Origin: CAZSGN01 sp964606415
Lineage (GTDB): Bacteria > Bacteroidota > Bacteroidia > Bacteroidales > JBBRXJ01
DNA length: 13,083 bases
NCBI GenBank assembly: GCA_964606415.1
Contig: CAZSGN010000059.1
Span: 1-13,083, forward strand
Direction: 5' to 3'
This document shows, one piece after another, positions 1-7,899 of the stretch (position 1 is its first letter; every line of letters begins with the position of its first letter). The notes under the pieces are model-generated. The model worked only from the letters and a program-made list of their open reading frames with translations, had not been told where the DNA came from and did no database searches. The position numbers and the translations under genes are program-made.

Positions 1-155
1 TTTTTAAGGGTTTAGTGGTTTTTGTTGCCGGACACCCGCAAGGCCACAAACACTGCCTACCGGCGATCCCACATCATTATTATTTTAATAAACGCTTGAT
101 ATAATTTAAAATTTTTAAGAATCTCTTTATTCAGGTATTAATTAAAAACGCTTTA
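1..155. other. Left-edge non-coding stretch with a GC-rich inverted-repeat element
   Basis: No gene is seen here. Positions about 15-65 are clearly GC-richer than the AT-rich DNA after position 75. They contain a perfect 5-bp inverted repeat, GCCGG (27-31) and CCGGC (60-64). An overlapping imperfect one pairs GTGGTTTTTGTTG (15-27) with CCACAAACAC (44-53). There is no clean T-tract directly after either stem, so I do not call a terminator. It lies downstream of the minus-strand adhesin gene and could be a dispersed repeat or the edge of a feature outside the window. Confidence 0.35.
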
Positions 156-3100
156 CTACCTGATCAGATTTACCTGGCCCGTCTCTACCTTATTATCCGG
201 ATCATTCAGATAAATAATATAATGATAAGCATCTGTTGGCAGGGGCCTGCCATTCGAGACACCATCCCATGCATCCGGATACCCTTTTGGTGATTTGAAA
301 ATCAATTGCCCCCATCGATCATAGATAAAAACTTCTATTTTCGGATATAATTTTTTTAACACAGTCAATTCCCATGTATCATTGACCCCATCGTCATTAG
401 GAGTGAAAGCGTTAGGTATCTCTAAACAAATCTCTTTCTTGTTCATTAGTCTTACCGTGTCTGCATCAACACAACCATCAGCATTCATTCCTTCCACAAC
501 ATAAATCCCGGCACACAAATTCTTCATACGGGGCTGTATTATATCTAACTCCCATAAAGAATCTTTATTGATCTCGTACCCATAAAGTTTATTTAGATTT
601 CCCTTATGCACATGAACATCAACAACACCATCACAAAGATCCTTGCAATACGGCCTTTTTGTCCCAGATATATTAATATCGAGGCTATCAGGCGGAGAGA
701 TGGAAAAAGACTCTTCTTCACGACATACATCATTGATCGCTATTTCAGCACTATAATTCCCTGGGATTTGTGTGCAAAAAGAAGCCCCTGTGCCCACCGA
801 ATCTCCGGCATCATTGCGCCATAAAACAACAGGTGGTGTACTGGCTATAATCTTCATGCAAGCAGTATCACCTTCACATTTAATAGAAGTATAATCTTTC
901 TGGTAACTTTTATCTGCCACCTCAACATCAAAAGAAACAGAATCAGGATCAACAATACCCTGGTTTGCAACCACCAATTTATATTGACTGGCAGAAAGGC
1001 CTTTTAAGGTTAAAGATGCAGGTTGCCCTGCCATTAAAAAAGTATCCAATATCTGTACCCCATCTTTATGCAAACATACATCCAACCTCTCTTCACCACC
1101 AAAAATTACCGTACTAATTCTGCCATCTGCCGATCCCTGGCAAGATTCATCATTCAGGATATAAACATCATCGATCTGTAATTCCGGGACCGCATAAATT
1201 TCAACCTCAAGAGTATCGATGGTCGAACAACCCGTTAATGTATCAGTAGCCTGCACCAAAATGAAAGCATTTTGCGTCACTGTATCATACCACGAAACAG
1301 TTATTTCCGCACCCTCCTGATTACCTTTAATCTCTCCATATCCAGGTATACTCCAACGATAATGATGATCCTGTTCCGGAACCAATGAATAATCGGCCAC
1401 CTCTCCCTTGTAAGCGCGAAGCGTATTTGTTTCAGAAAACTGAACACCAGGATATTCCGGCAGCTTAACCTCAACAGACATACTATCCGGACAATCATTA
1501 ACATCGTAAACCTTCATTTTATAAAGCCCTGCTTCATCAGCAACAATAGAAGAAAAACCTTCAAGCATGGTTCCATCAGGCATAAACCAGTCAATACTGT
1601 CAGCATTAACGCTTTGACCTCCTGAAAGAGACTTATTTTCATCAGGACAAAAAGAAATCATGGAATCGACAGGACTCCCTTCATTGGAAATAACAGAGAT
1701 CACTTCAGCAGGCTGATCTAAAGTAATGGTATCAGCATTCAGGATATTAGCGGGATTATTAACATCACCAACACAAAGTTCATAAACACCTGCCGCTAAA
1801 TCATTAAAAACCGAGTCATTGGACCAGCTCGAACCGCCATCAACGGAATAACGATAAGCGCCACTACCTCCACGCGTATTTTTAAAAACAATGCGCCCAT
1901 CTCCGGATTCAAAACAGCTTAAATTCCGTGCTGTCGTTTCTGTTTTAAGAATACCCTGTCTATTCACCTGCTCAAGCCTTGTACAGTAATCATTTTGAAG
2001 ATAAACATCAAAATCAAGATCAAAAACAGGAGAAGAAGCATCATTCTCCAGTGTATAATAAACCTTTAACAAACCAGTATATGCATTTATTGGAATGGTA
2101 TCAGCACCCTCCAGGTTTAATTGATAAAGTGAAGAATTATTCGAGTTTACCTGAAGGGTATCCAGCAAATCAGTAGCTGAATACTGATCATTCCGGAAAA
2201 AAACATTCAGCAGAACAGTATCGCCATCCTTATAATAACCATCAAGATTATTAGTTGAATCTAACTGCACCAGGAGCGCAGTATCACGTTTCACAAAATG
2301 ACTAAGCGTTCTTTCATTAATGATATACCACCAGGTGTTATTGGTCTTTTCGTTCACCTCCCATGAGCGGCAAAAATCAAGACAACCTTCCAGGTTGCTG
2401 CTGCCTCCTATTTTCCGGTCATCCCAGTACATCAATACACTATCTAAATCACCCCCAAAACAATCTTTTTCAGGACGAATCAAGCGAATATCCAACCCCC
2501 CACAACGCTCAACATCATCCATAGGCAAATGAGTTATTCCAGCGATCATATAAGCATATACAGGTATTGTATCATTTTTGTTGATAACATTTCCTTCATT
2601 ATCTCTTCCATCCCAATTAACACAATTAACGACATCTTTATTCACTTCCACCGCATCAAACATTACATCTTTCCCGTAAGGACTATAAAGCCCATCCTTA
2701 TCAATATCAAGAAATACATTGGCATATCCATCCCGTGATGTTTCCAGGTTAATACAATAATCATCTGTATTACATTGATGAACTGTTGATAATGCTTTTA
2801 CACAAGAAAGCTCTCCGGTGGGATAAGCGGTGGTATCAGGTGGTTGCAAAAAAACCTTATATTCAGGCAAAAACAAAGGAGAATCATCAGAAGACTGCCG
2901 GTTCTCACGGACAGTTCCGGAAGTATCGACACCATAAGAATTACAAAAGACACTAAACTCCCATGGCCTGAAATCCTTAAATGTAATTTCCGTAACCACC
3001 TGGTCAGAAGAATAAGTATACAATTTACCCTCAAAAGGATCAATCTTATCAGGTTCCTGACCCTGCCCATAGGTTATCAGTCGCCATAAATGCGCCCACA

Positions 3101-3695
3101 GACGGCCAGGCAAAGGCTTGCCGGCCTCAGACCCCACCGTGATATCAAAAAGCTGGAACACCCTTTTCCCACCCCCATTTACCGGATCTCTGAACTCAAT
3201 CGAATAATCACCTTTTTTCTGAGGCTGAAAAGACAATGCATCATAACCAGAATCACCCACAAGTTGCCTGGGCCCATTTACTGCCTTTTTATAAGCAATT
3301 AAAGAACTATCACCAATAAATCCCTGCCCGCTAACAGGTACCAGGCTATTGACCACCACATTACCCAAAGGGTCTTTAATGCGGTATTCAATAGAATCCT
3401 TCCAACTACTGGTTGCCGTAATATCCTGATTAAGCTCAATAGACGATGAGGTAACATGTCCAAAACCATAATAGATTACTTCAGAAGTATCCGAGATATG
3501 AATATAAAGTTTCCTTGCTGAATCAGCATTCCAGGAAGCCATACTGTTAGAACGGATCGTCAGATAAGCCGCAGCTTTATCAACAGGGGCATAATCCGGA
3601 CGGAGTTGCCTGGTCCCTTCTGCGAATAATAAAAGCGGAAACAACAAAAAAAAGCAACACAGCCATAACCCATATTTATCTAAAAAGAAAATCAC
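156..3695 (-). CDS. Large exported adhesin-like protein with SprB-like repeats and a T9SS type B (gliding motility-associated) C-terminal domain
   Basis: This is a protein of about 1,180 residues exported by Sec and then sent across the outer membrane by the type IX secretion system. Counted from the GTG start at 3695, the N-terminus is a hydrophobic signal peptide with likely cleavage near residue 25 (LLLFA-EG). Next come a beta-sandwich-like region (about 40-190), a FlgD-like WDGRDNEGN motif (about 361-369), and three SprB-like repeats (about 592-645, 846-915 and 1011-1070). Ig/PKD-like segments lie between them (about 675-745 and 755-835). Residues 1093-1179 form the type B sorting domain: IPNAFTPNDDGVND, then VFIYDRWGQLIF, WDG and a final GQVNLIR. 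Proteins of this family are cell-surface adhesins or filament-like proteins; the ligand here is unknown. The start is uncertain. The longest frame begins at TTG (3725), no ATG exists upstream of the signal peptide, and neither start has a Shine-Dalgarno. GTG gives the cleaner signal peptide. The gene is divergent from the lipoprotein at 3851. Confidence 0.9.
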   Translation of the reverse strand: MIFFLDKYGLWLCCFFLLFPLLLFAEGTRQLRPDYAPVDKAAAYLTIRSNSMASWNADSARKLYIHISDTSEVIYYGFGHVTSSSIELNQDITATSSWKDSIEYRIKDPLGNVVVNSLVPVSGQGFIGDSSLIAYKKAVNGPRQLVGDSGYDALSFQPQKKGDYSIEFRDPVNGGGKRVFQLFDITVGSEAGKPLPGRLWAHLWRLITYGQGQEPDKIDPFEGKLYTYSSDQVVTEITFKDFRPWEFSVFCNSYGVDTSGTVRENRQSSDDSPLFLPEYKVFLQPPDTTAYPTGELSCVKALSTVHQCNTDDYCINLETSRDGYANVFLDIDKDGLYSPYGKDVMFDAVEVNKDVVNCVNWDGRDNEGNVINKNDTIPVYAYMIAGITHLPMDDVERCGGLDIRLIRPEKDCFGGDLDSVLMYWDDRKIGGSSNLEGCLDFCRSWEVNEKTNNTWWYIINERTLSHFVKRDTALLVQLDSTNNLDGYYKDGDTVLLNVFFRNDQYSATDLLDTLQVNSNNSSLYQLNLEGADTIPINAYTGLLKVYYTLENDASSPVFDLDFDVYLQNDYCTRLEQVNRQGILKTETTARNLSCFESGDGRIVFKNTRGGSGAYRYSVDGGSSWSNDSVFNDLAAGVYELCVGDVNNPANILNADTITLDQPAEVISVISNEGSPVDSMISFCPDENKSLSGGQSVNADSIDWFMPDGTMLEGFSSIVADEAGLYKMKVYDVNDCPDSMSVEVKLPEYPGVQFSETNTLRAYKGEVADYSLVPEQDHHYRWSIPGYGEIKGNQEGAEITVSWYDTVTQNAFILVQATDTLTGCSTIDTLEVEIYAVPELQIDDVYILNDESCQGSADGRISTVIFGGEERLDVCLHKDGVQILDTFLMAGQPASLTLKGLSASQYKLVVANQGIVDPDSVSFDVEVADKSYQKDYTSIKCEGDTACMKIIASTPPVVLWRNDAGDSVGTGASFCTQIPGNYSAEIAINDVCREEESFSISPPDSLDINISGTKRPYCKDLCDGVVDVHVHKGNLNKLYGYEINKDSLWELDIIQPRMKNLCAGIYVVEGMNADGCVDADTVRLMNKKEICLEIPNAFTPNDDGVNDTWELTVLKKLYPKIEVFIYDRWGQLIFKSPKGYPDAWDGVSNGRPLPTDAYHYIIYLNDPDNKVETGQVNLIR

Positions 3696-3779
3696 GCCAA
3701 ATGATGTATTACATAGAAATAACAATAAATTTCATAAAGTTAAAAAAATCCCATAGAGGAATATTATTTAAGATAAAAA

Positions 3780-3810
3780 TTTGACTTCTAAGAAAAGAAT
3801 CATAATTTTA
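3780..3810 (+). promoter_or_regulatory. Bacteroidota-type promoter of the first lipoprotein copy
   Basis: TTTG at 3780-3783 and TAATTTTA at 3803-3810 are separated by 19 bp. This matches the -33/-7 pattern of the Bacteroidota primary sigma factor (TTTG, 19-21 bp, TAnnTTTG) except for the last base. The same arrangement is preserved in front of the second copy at 5415-5445, which strengthens the call. Confidence 0.65.
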
Positions 3811-3850
3811 AAACATCATTGTATTATCCAATATGAAAAAAAACAAAACC

Positions 3851-5290
3851 ATGTTAATTAAAAATTCTTTTTTTTCTATTCTGACAACCAGCCTCATTTT
3901 ATTCTCTTGTACAAAAAAATACGAATCCGGACAAGCACATTATGAATCAACAAACGTTGAGCAGGACAAAAGCAACATTGCCCAGGCCGGCATTAATCTG
4001 ATTGCTGAGGTTGATGAACTCGAAAGCACAACAGCGATCCAAACAATGATCCAATTCGGGGAACTTTCTGACAGTTCTTCTGCCCTAAAATCAACAAAAT
4101 CACTTTATGTGTTTGATGTATTTAAAAATTTCACTTTATTCGCACAGGGTAAAAATACTGCCACTGACGTACTTAAAGCACTTGCCGCCACAGACACCAC
4201 CAGTTCTGAGGCAGTTTTCTACAATGCCAAAGGATTGTATGAATGGAATCATACAACAGGTGGTTGGGATTCTTCCTATGCTAATACCATCATATTTAAA
4301 TTCCCCTCTAATGATTCAAAAACAACAAATGATGCTGAAATTAGCATAACAAAATTTGACATGGAAACACAAATTATTAACGGTAAATCAATTGAAATGC
4401 CGGCTGGGATTGCAGCAACCCTTAAAATAAACGGATCAACAGCAAGTCAATACACTTATGATGCAACTTACTCAGACAACAGGCCTACAAACATAACCAC
4501 CTCATTTTCGATCACTCCTTTTGAATGGAATTACTCATTTGAAAACACGAACAATACCAGCGCATCTGCTAACTATAACTGGAAAAATGGCTCAAAAAAT
4601 ATTATGAGGATGGGAAATAATACAACAGGCAACTGGTCTGAGGATAATATAGAAAATTCTACACATACCGCAATGACCCTTCACTGTTCCTCCTGGGACA
4701 CTAATGATGATGGCACCTGTAATGAAAACAAATACGACACTATTTACTGGGATTCTGTTGCGATTAATAATATTGTCAAAGAATCCAATGCTTATTTTCA
4801 AATTTTCGATATTAAATTTATCGGTTACATTGATGCCGATGATTTTTATCTTGATATGATCAATGCCGCAGACCAAAATTACATTAACGATAAAGAAAAG
4901 TTTCAAGCCTATGCCGATGTAGCCAACAGTAACATTGACCTGCATATCCAATATTCCTCCTCAGGAAAAATAATCGGTGAGTTGGAAGCATTCCCTTATT
5001 ATTATAAAAAAGATAGTTGCTGGACCGATTACAGTGATGGAGATAACAACCCAATAAGTAAATGTGAAACATATACCCGCTACGAATTAGACTTTAAAAT
5101 GGTATTTCCTGATGGCTCAAAGGTTAATCTTGATGCTTACGTAANNNNNNNNNNNNNNNNNNNNNNNNNNNNNNNNNNNNNNNNNNNNNNNNNNNNNNNN
5201 NNNNNNNNNNNNNNNNNNNNNNNNNNNNNNNNNNNNNNNNNNNNGAATGCTAAACACGGCATGCAGATGGACTCCGTTTATTTCGAATAA
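3851..5290 (+). CDS. Surface-type lipoprotein of unknown function, paralogue 1 (contains assembly gap)
   Basis: I do not recognise the family. From the start at 3851 there is a lipoprotein signal peptide with lipobox LFSC and lipidated Cys20, followed by a charged linker (TKKYESG). The mature part is rich in Ser, Thr, Asp and Asn and looks mostly beta. It is highly similar throughout to the next gene. Two Cys-bracketed acidic loops are visible: Cys codons at 4686 and 4718 enclosing DTNDDGT, and at 5018 and 5063 enclosing an Asp/Asn-rich stretch. An in-frame ATG at 3833 is possible, but the paralogue has no ATG there and its start aligns with 3851. The reading frame passes through 100 Ns (5145-5244), so the true length is unknown. 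If the missing part equals paralogue 2 (52 bp), the protein would be about 463 residues. It probably sits in the outer membrane, perhaps exposed at the surface. Confidence 0.85.
   Translation: MLIKNSFFSILTTSLILFSCTKKYESGQAHYESTNVEQDKSNIAQAGINLIAEVDELESTTAIQTMIQFGELSDSSSALKSTKSLYVFDVFKNFTLFAQGKNTATDVLKALAATDTTSSEAVFYNAKGLYEWNHTTGGWDSSYANTIIFKFPSNDSKTTNDAEISITKFDMETQIINGKSIEMPAGIAATLKINGSTASQYTYDATYSDNRPTNITTSFSITPFEWNYSFENTNNTSASANYNWKNGSKNIMRMGNNTTGNWSEDNIENSTHTAMTLHCSSWDTNDDGTCNENKYDTIYWDSVAINNIVKESNAYFQIFDIKFIGYIDADDFYLDMINAADQNYINDKEKFQAYADVANSNIDLHIQYSSSGKIIGELEAFPYYYKKDSCWTDYSDGDNNPISKCETYTRYELDFKMVFPDGSKVNLDAYVXXXXXXXXXXXXXXXXXXXXXXXXXXXXXXXXXXNAKHGMQMDSVYFE
5145..5244. other. Assembly gap of exactly 100 Ns inside the first lipoprotein copy
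   Basis: The 100 Ns look like a placeholder of conventional size, not a measured length. The corresponding stretch in copy 2 is only 52 bp (6769-6820). The flanking 55 bp on each side (5090-5144 and 5245-5299) are identical to copy 2 (6714-6768 and 6821-6875). The frame continues only because 100 minus 52 is divisible by three. Confidence 0.97.
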
Positions 5291-5317
5291 TAACAGCATA
5301 TAACATAAAAAAGTAAA

Positions 5318-5350
5318 AGATGTCCTTTTTTATAAGAAGGGCAGCTTTTT
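5318..5350 (+). terminator. Rho-independent terminator after lipoprotein copy 1
   Basis: AGATGTCCTT (5318-5327) pairs with AAGGGCAGCT (5337-5346), with one mismatch and one G-T wobble, followed by TTTTT, GC and a second T run. It begins 27 bp after the stop. It is homologous to the better-paired hairpin after copy 2. Confidence 0.75.
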
Positions 5351-5414
5351 GCTTTTTTTGTATTTTTATTATTAAAGCATATCGAAAACGAATAAAAATA
5401 ATATAATATAAAAA

Positions 5415-5445
5415 TTGACTTATAAGAAAAAGAATCTTAATTTTA
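5415..5445 (+). promoter_or_regulatory. Bacteroidota-type promoter of the second lipoprotein copy
   Basis: TTG at 5415-5417 and TAATTTTA at 5438-5445 are separated by 20 bp. The first gene's promoter is conserved in sequence and has 19-bp spacing. The TTG would also be the first codon of the longest open frame, but as a promoter element it cannot be the translation start. Confidence 0.65.
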
Positions 5446-5483
5446 TATCGAAATTTATTATTAACTTTCTAAAACCCAAAATC

Positions 5484-6866
5484 ATGTTATTCAAAAAAAC
5501 TTTTTTGCCCATACTGGTTGCCAGTCTCCTTTTATTCTCTTGTACAAAAAAAGATGAATCAGGACAAACACCTGATGAATCAACCAACGTCGAAGAAGAT
5601 AAAAGCAATATTGCACAAGCCGGCATAGATTTAATTGCTGAAGTTGATGAACTCGAAAGTGCAACAGCGATACAGACAATGATCCAATTCGGAGAGCTTT
5701 CTGATAGTTCTTCCGCCCTAAAATCAACAAAATCACTTTATGTGTTTGATGTCCTTAAGAATTTCACTTTATTCGCACAGGGCAAAAATACTGCTACTGA
5801 AGCGCTTAAAGCACTTGCCGCCACAGACACCACCAGTTCTGAGGCAGTTTTCTACAATGCCAAAGGATTGTATGAATGGAATCATACAACAGGTGGCTGG
5901 GACTCTTCCTATGCAGATGCTGTGATACTTAAATTCCCCTCTGATGATTCCAAAACAACAAATGATGCCGAAATAAGTATCACAGAGTTTGACATGGAGC
6001 TACAAACCATTGACGGTAAATCAATTGAAATGCCGGCTGGAATTACAGCAACGCTTAAATTAGACGGATCAACAGCAAGTCAATACACTTATGATGCAAC
6101 TTATGCGAACAACAGGCCTACAAGCATAACCACATCTTTTTCGATTACTCCTTTTGTCTGGAGTTACTCATTTGAAAACACGGACAATACCAGTGCATCT
6201 GTTGACTATAGCTGGAAAAACGGCTCAAAAAATATTATGAGCATGGGAAGTTCTGCAACAGGTAACTGGTCTGAGGATAATGTCGATGCTTCCACCCATG
6301 AAGTTATGAATATTGATTGTAAGTATTGGAATATTGATGGCTCCTGTGCTGAATACGACACTAATTACTTGGATTCCGTTGAGGTTGATAAAATTCTCAA
6401 AGAATCCAATGCTTACTTTCAAATTTTCGATATTAAATTTGCCGGTTACATTGATGTCGATGATTTCTATCTTGAAATGATGAATGCAGAAAATCAAACA
6501 TACGACAGTGAAAAAGAAATGATTCAAGCCCATGCCAATATAGCCAACAGCAACATTGACCTGTATATTCAGTATGCATCATCAGGTAACAAAATTGGTG
6601 AACTGGAAGCATTCCCTTCTTATTATGAAGAAGAAAACTGCTGGACCGATTATGATTATGAACTTAATCAGGAAGTTACCGAATGCGGGGACCCTTATAC
6701 CGGTTATGAAATGGACTTTAAAATGGTATTTCCTGATGGCTCAAAGGTTAATCTTGATGCTTACGTAACAAGCGGCATGGAGGACCTTGAGGATGAATTA
6801 AACACGTTCATTTTTGATATGAATGCTAAACACGGCATGCAGATGGACTCCGTTTATTTCGAATAA
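5484..6866 (+). CDS. Surface-type lipoprotein of unknown function, paralogue 2
   Basis: This is the complete 460-residue paralogue of the preceding gene. The ATG at 5484 opens a lipoprotein signal peptide with lipobox LFSC and Cys20, followed by TKKDESG, an acidic linker as seen in exported Bacteroidota lipoproteins. The frame is open back to TTG at 5415, but that codon is the -33 promoter element, so I reject the longer version. The mature protein is acidic and Ser/Thr-rich, with repeated aromatic-beta stretches (for example LYEWNHTTGGWDSSYA). Its two Cys-bracketed loops (Cys codons 6318 and 6345; 6639 and 6684) are the segments that differ most from paralogue 1. It ends with MDSVYFE and two stop codons in a row. 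Its own promoter and terminator suggest independent, probably coordinate, expression with copy 1. No function can be assigned from sequence. Confidence 0.9.
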   Translation: MLFKKTFLPILVASLLLFSCTKKDESGQTPDESTNVEEDKSNIAQAGIDLIAEVDELESATAIQTMIQFGELSDSSSALKSTKSLYVFDVLKNFTLFAQGKNTATEALKALAATDTTSSEAVFYNAKGLYEWNHTTGGWDSSYADAVILKFPSDDSKTTNDAEISITEFDMELQTIDGKSIEMPAGITATLKLDGSTASQYTYDATYANNRPTSITTSFSITPFVWSYSFENTDNTSASVDYSWKNGSKNIMSMGSSATGNWSEDNVDASTHEVMNIDCKYWNIDGSCAEYDTNYLDSVEVDKILKESNAYFQIFDIKFAGYIDVDDFYLEMMNAENQTYDSEKEMIQAHANIANSNIDLYIQYASSGNKIGELEAFPSYYEEENCWTDYDYELNQEVTECGDPYTGYEMDFKMVFPDGSKVNLDAYVTSGMEDLEDELNTFIFDMNAKHGMQMDSVYFE

Positions 6867-6891
6867 TAACAGCATTTAGCATAAAAAGTAA

Positions 6892-6930
6892 AGCTGTCCT
6901 TTTTTTATAAGAAGGGCAGCTTTTTGCTTT
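6892..6930 (+). terminator. Rho-independent terminator after lipoprotein copy 2, possibly bidirectional
   Basis: AGCTGTCCTT (6892-6901) pairs with AAGGGCAGCT (6912-6921), ten pairs with one G-T wobble, followed by TTTTTGCTTTT. It lies between convergent genes. On the minus strand the stem is followed by TTTACTTTTT, so it may also end the DUF4249 transcript. Confidence 0.8.
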
Positions 6931-6995
6931 TATATTTATTTAACTACAATATCACTACTCTTTAAATTCCAACATTCCAAATAAAAATAAAAGAG

Positions 6996-7856
6996 CTATT
7001 TTAATACGATTGAATAAATGGTACTTCCATACCCGCCCCAGACACCAAGTCCACCATTAACATTTGATTCAATACTGCCAGGTTCAGCAGTAAAAGAAGT
7101 TAATCCAAGATTTTTCCCCTGGAAACTATTCCAAAAATCAAAGTGAGCTTTATCCATTGAAGCTATTTTTATCCTGACATTTTGCCCCACTTCAAAAAAT
7201 TTATCGTTATAGTATAAATCTGTTAATTCATTTACATTCTTATAAATAGAAAAATCCCCGGTCTGTCCATTAAAATATCGATCATTAAGCGCATTAATGT
7301 AAGAAGGCACAAAACGATCATCCTTCCCCAAAACACGGTAAAAAGTACGGTAATAATTTTTTTCATGCGCATTATCAGACAAACGAAAACGAATATACCC
7401 CAGGGAATCATTTTCCCGGATAAACCATAAACTATCTAATTCAGCAACAGGAGGAATAGTCGTTGATGCAGTAATAACGTTACCCTGAAAATCAACCCGC
7501 AAGTCATAACGCTTTCCGGGTTCACCCAAAATATCAATGCCCGTATAATAAAAAGGAGGATACACCGAAGTATCCCTTTCGAGGGTAAGAATTTCAGATT
7601 GATCATCTGTACTGACCGTCACCTTAGCGACGGCCACAATATTTTCAAACAATTTATCCTCATCAATCTCCTCAAAAAAAGGAAAACTCTGTGTGAGATA
7701 AACCACAGGATGCCGGCCTGCTTCAATATACCCGTCAACAACAACCTTATTTTCAGGAGTAGGTACGTCCAGATCCAATTCCTTTTCACAGGCAAGAACG
7801 GCAGGAATAAAAACTAAAATAAATACACCCCATTGACCAATACGCTTTTTTGTCAT
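6996..7856 (-). CDS. DUF4249 family outer-membrane lipoprotein, partner of the upstream TonB-dependent receptor
   Basis: This is a 286-residue lipoprotein with signal peptide and lipobox VLAC (Cys23), followed by EKELDLDVP. It then shows the beta-rich DUF4249 fold, including NKVVVDGYI near residues 36-44 and the late motif GGLGVWGGYG near 267-276. The family occurs widely in Bacteroidota beside TonB-dependent receptors, and its biochemical role is not established. It starts 43 bp after the stop of the receptor gene on the same strand, so the two are most likely one transcript. By context it is probably an accessory of the receptor, a SusD-like role by analogy only. The length is a little short for the family but the frame is intact at both ends. 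Confidence 0.85.
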   Translation of the reverse strand: MTKKRIGQWGVFILVFIPAVLACEKELDLDVPTPENKVVVDGYIEAGRHPVVYLTQSFPFFEEIDEDKLFENIVAVAKVTVSTDDQSEILTLERDTSVYPPFYYTGIDILGEPGKRYDLRVDFQGNVITASTTIPPVAELDSLWFIRENDSLGYIRFRLSDNAHEKNYYRTFYRVLGKDDRFVPSYINALNDRYFNGQTGDFSIYKNVNELTDLYYNDKFFEVGQNVRIKIASMDKAHFDFWNSFQGKNLGLTSFTAEPGSIESNVNGGLGVWGGYGSTIYSIVLK

Positions 7857-7899
7857 GATTTAACTATCTTTAATGATTGTGCCTCATTGATAAAACCAT

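Larger units (their letters stand above)
3775..5360 (+). repeat. Tandem duplication, unit 1 (promoter, lipoprotein gene, terminator)
   Basis: This segment is paralogous to 5409-6935. Similarity covers the promoter (TTGACTT...AAGAA...TAATTTTA), the whole coding region, the double stop TAATAA and the terminator hairpin. The two units are direct repeats of roughly 1.5-1.6 kb with about 50 bp of AT-rich DNA between them. Confidence 0.85.
5409..6935 (+). repeat. Tandem duplication, unit 2 (promoter, lipoprotein gene, terminator)
   Basis: Second copy of the unit at 3775-5360. Some blocks are identical at base level: 92 bp at 5805-5896 against 4172-4263, and the 3' end of the gene. Other blocks differ at many codons, giving a mosaic pattern. 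Confidence 0.85.

Noticed and set aside
606..3302. Several plus-strand open frames inside the adhesin gene
   Set aside because: They are antisense shadows of the long minus-strand gene, low in complexity and without start signals.
5117..5299. Minus-strand open frame across the N gap
   Set aside because: It exists only because Ns were read through, and it is antisense to the lipoprotein.
5415..5483. N-terminal extension of the second lipoprotein starting at TTG 5415
   Set aside because: That TTG is the -33 promoter element. The extension would put a basic segment in front of a complete lipoprotein signal, and the paralogue has no equivalent.
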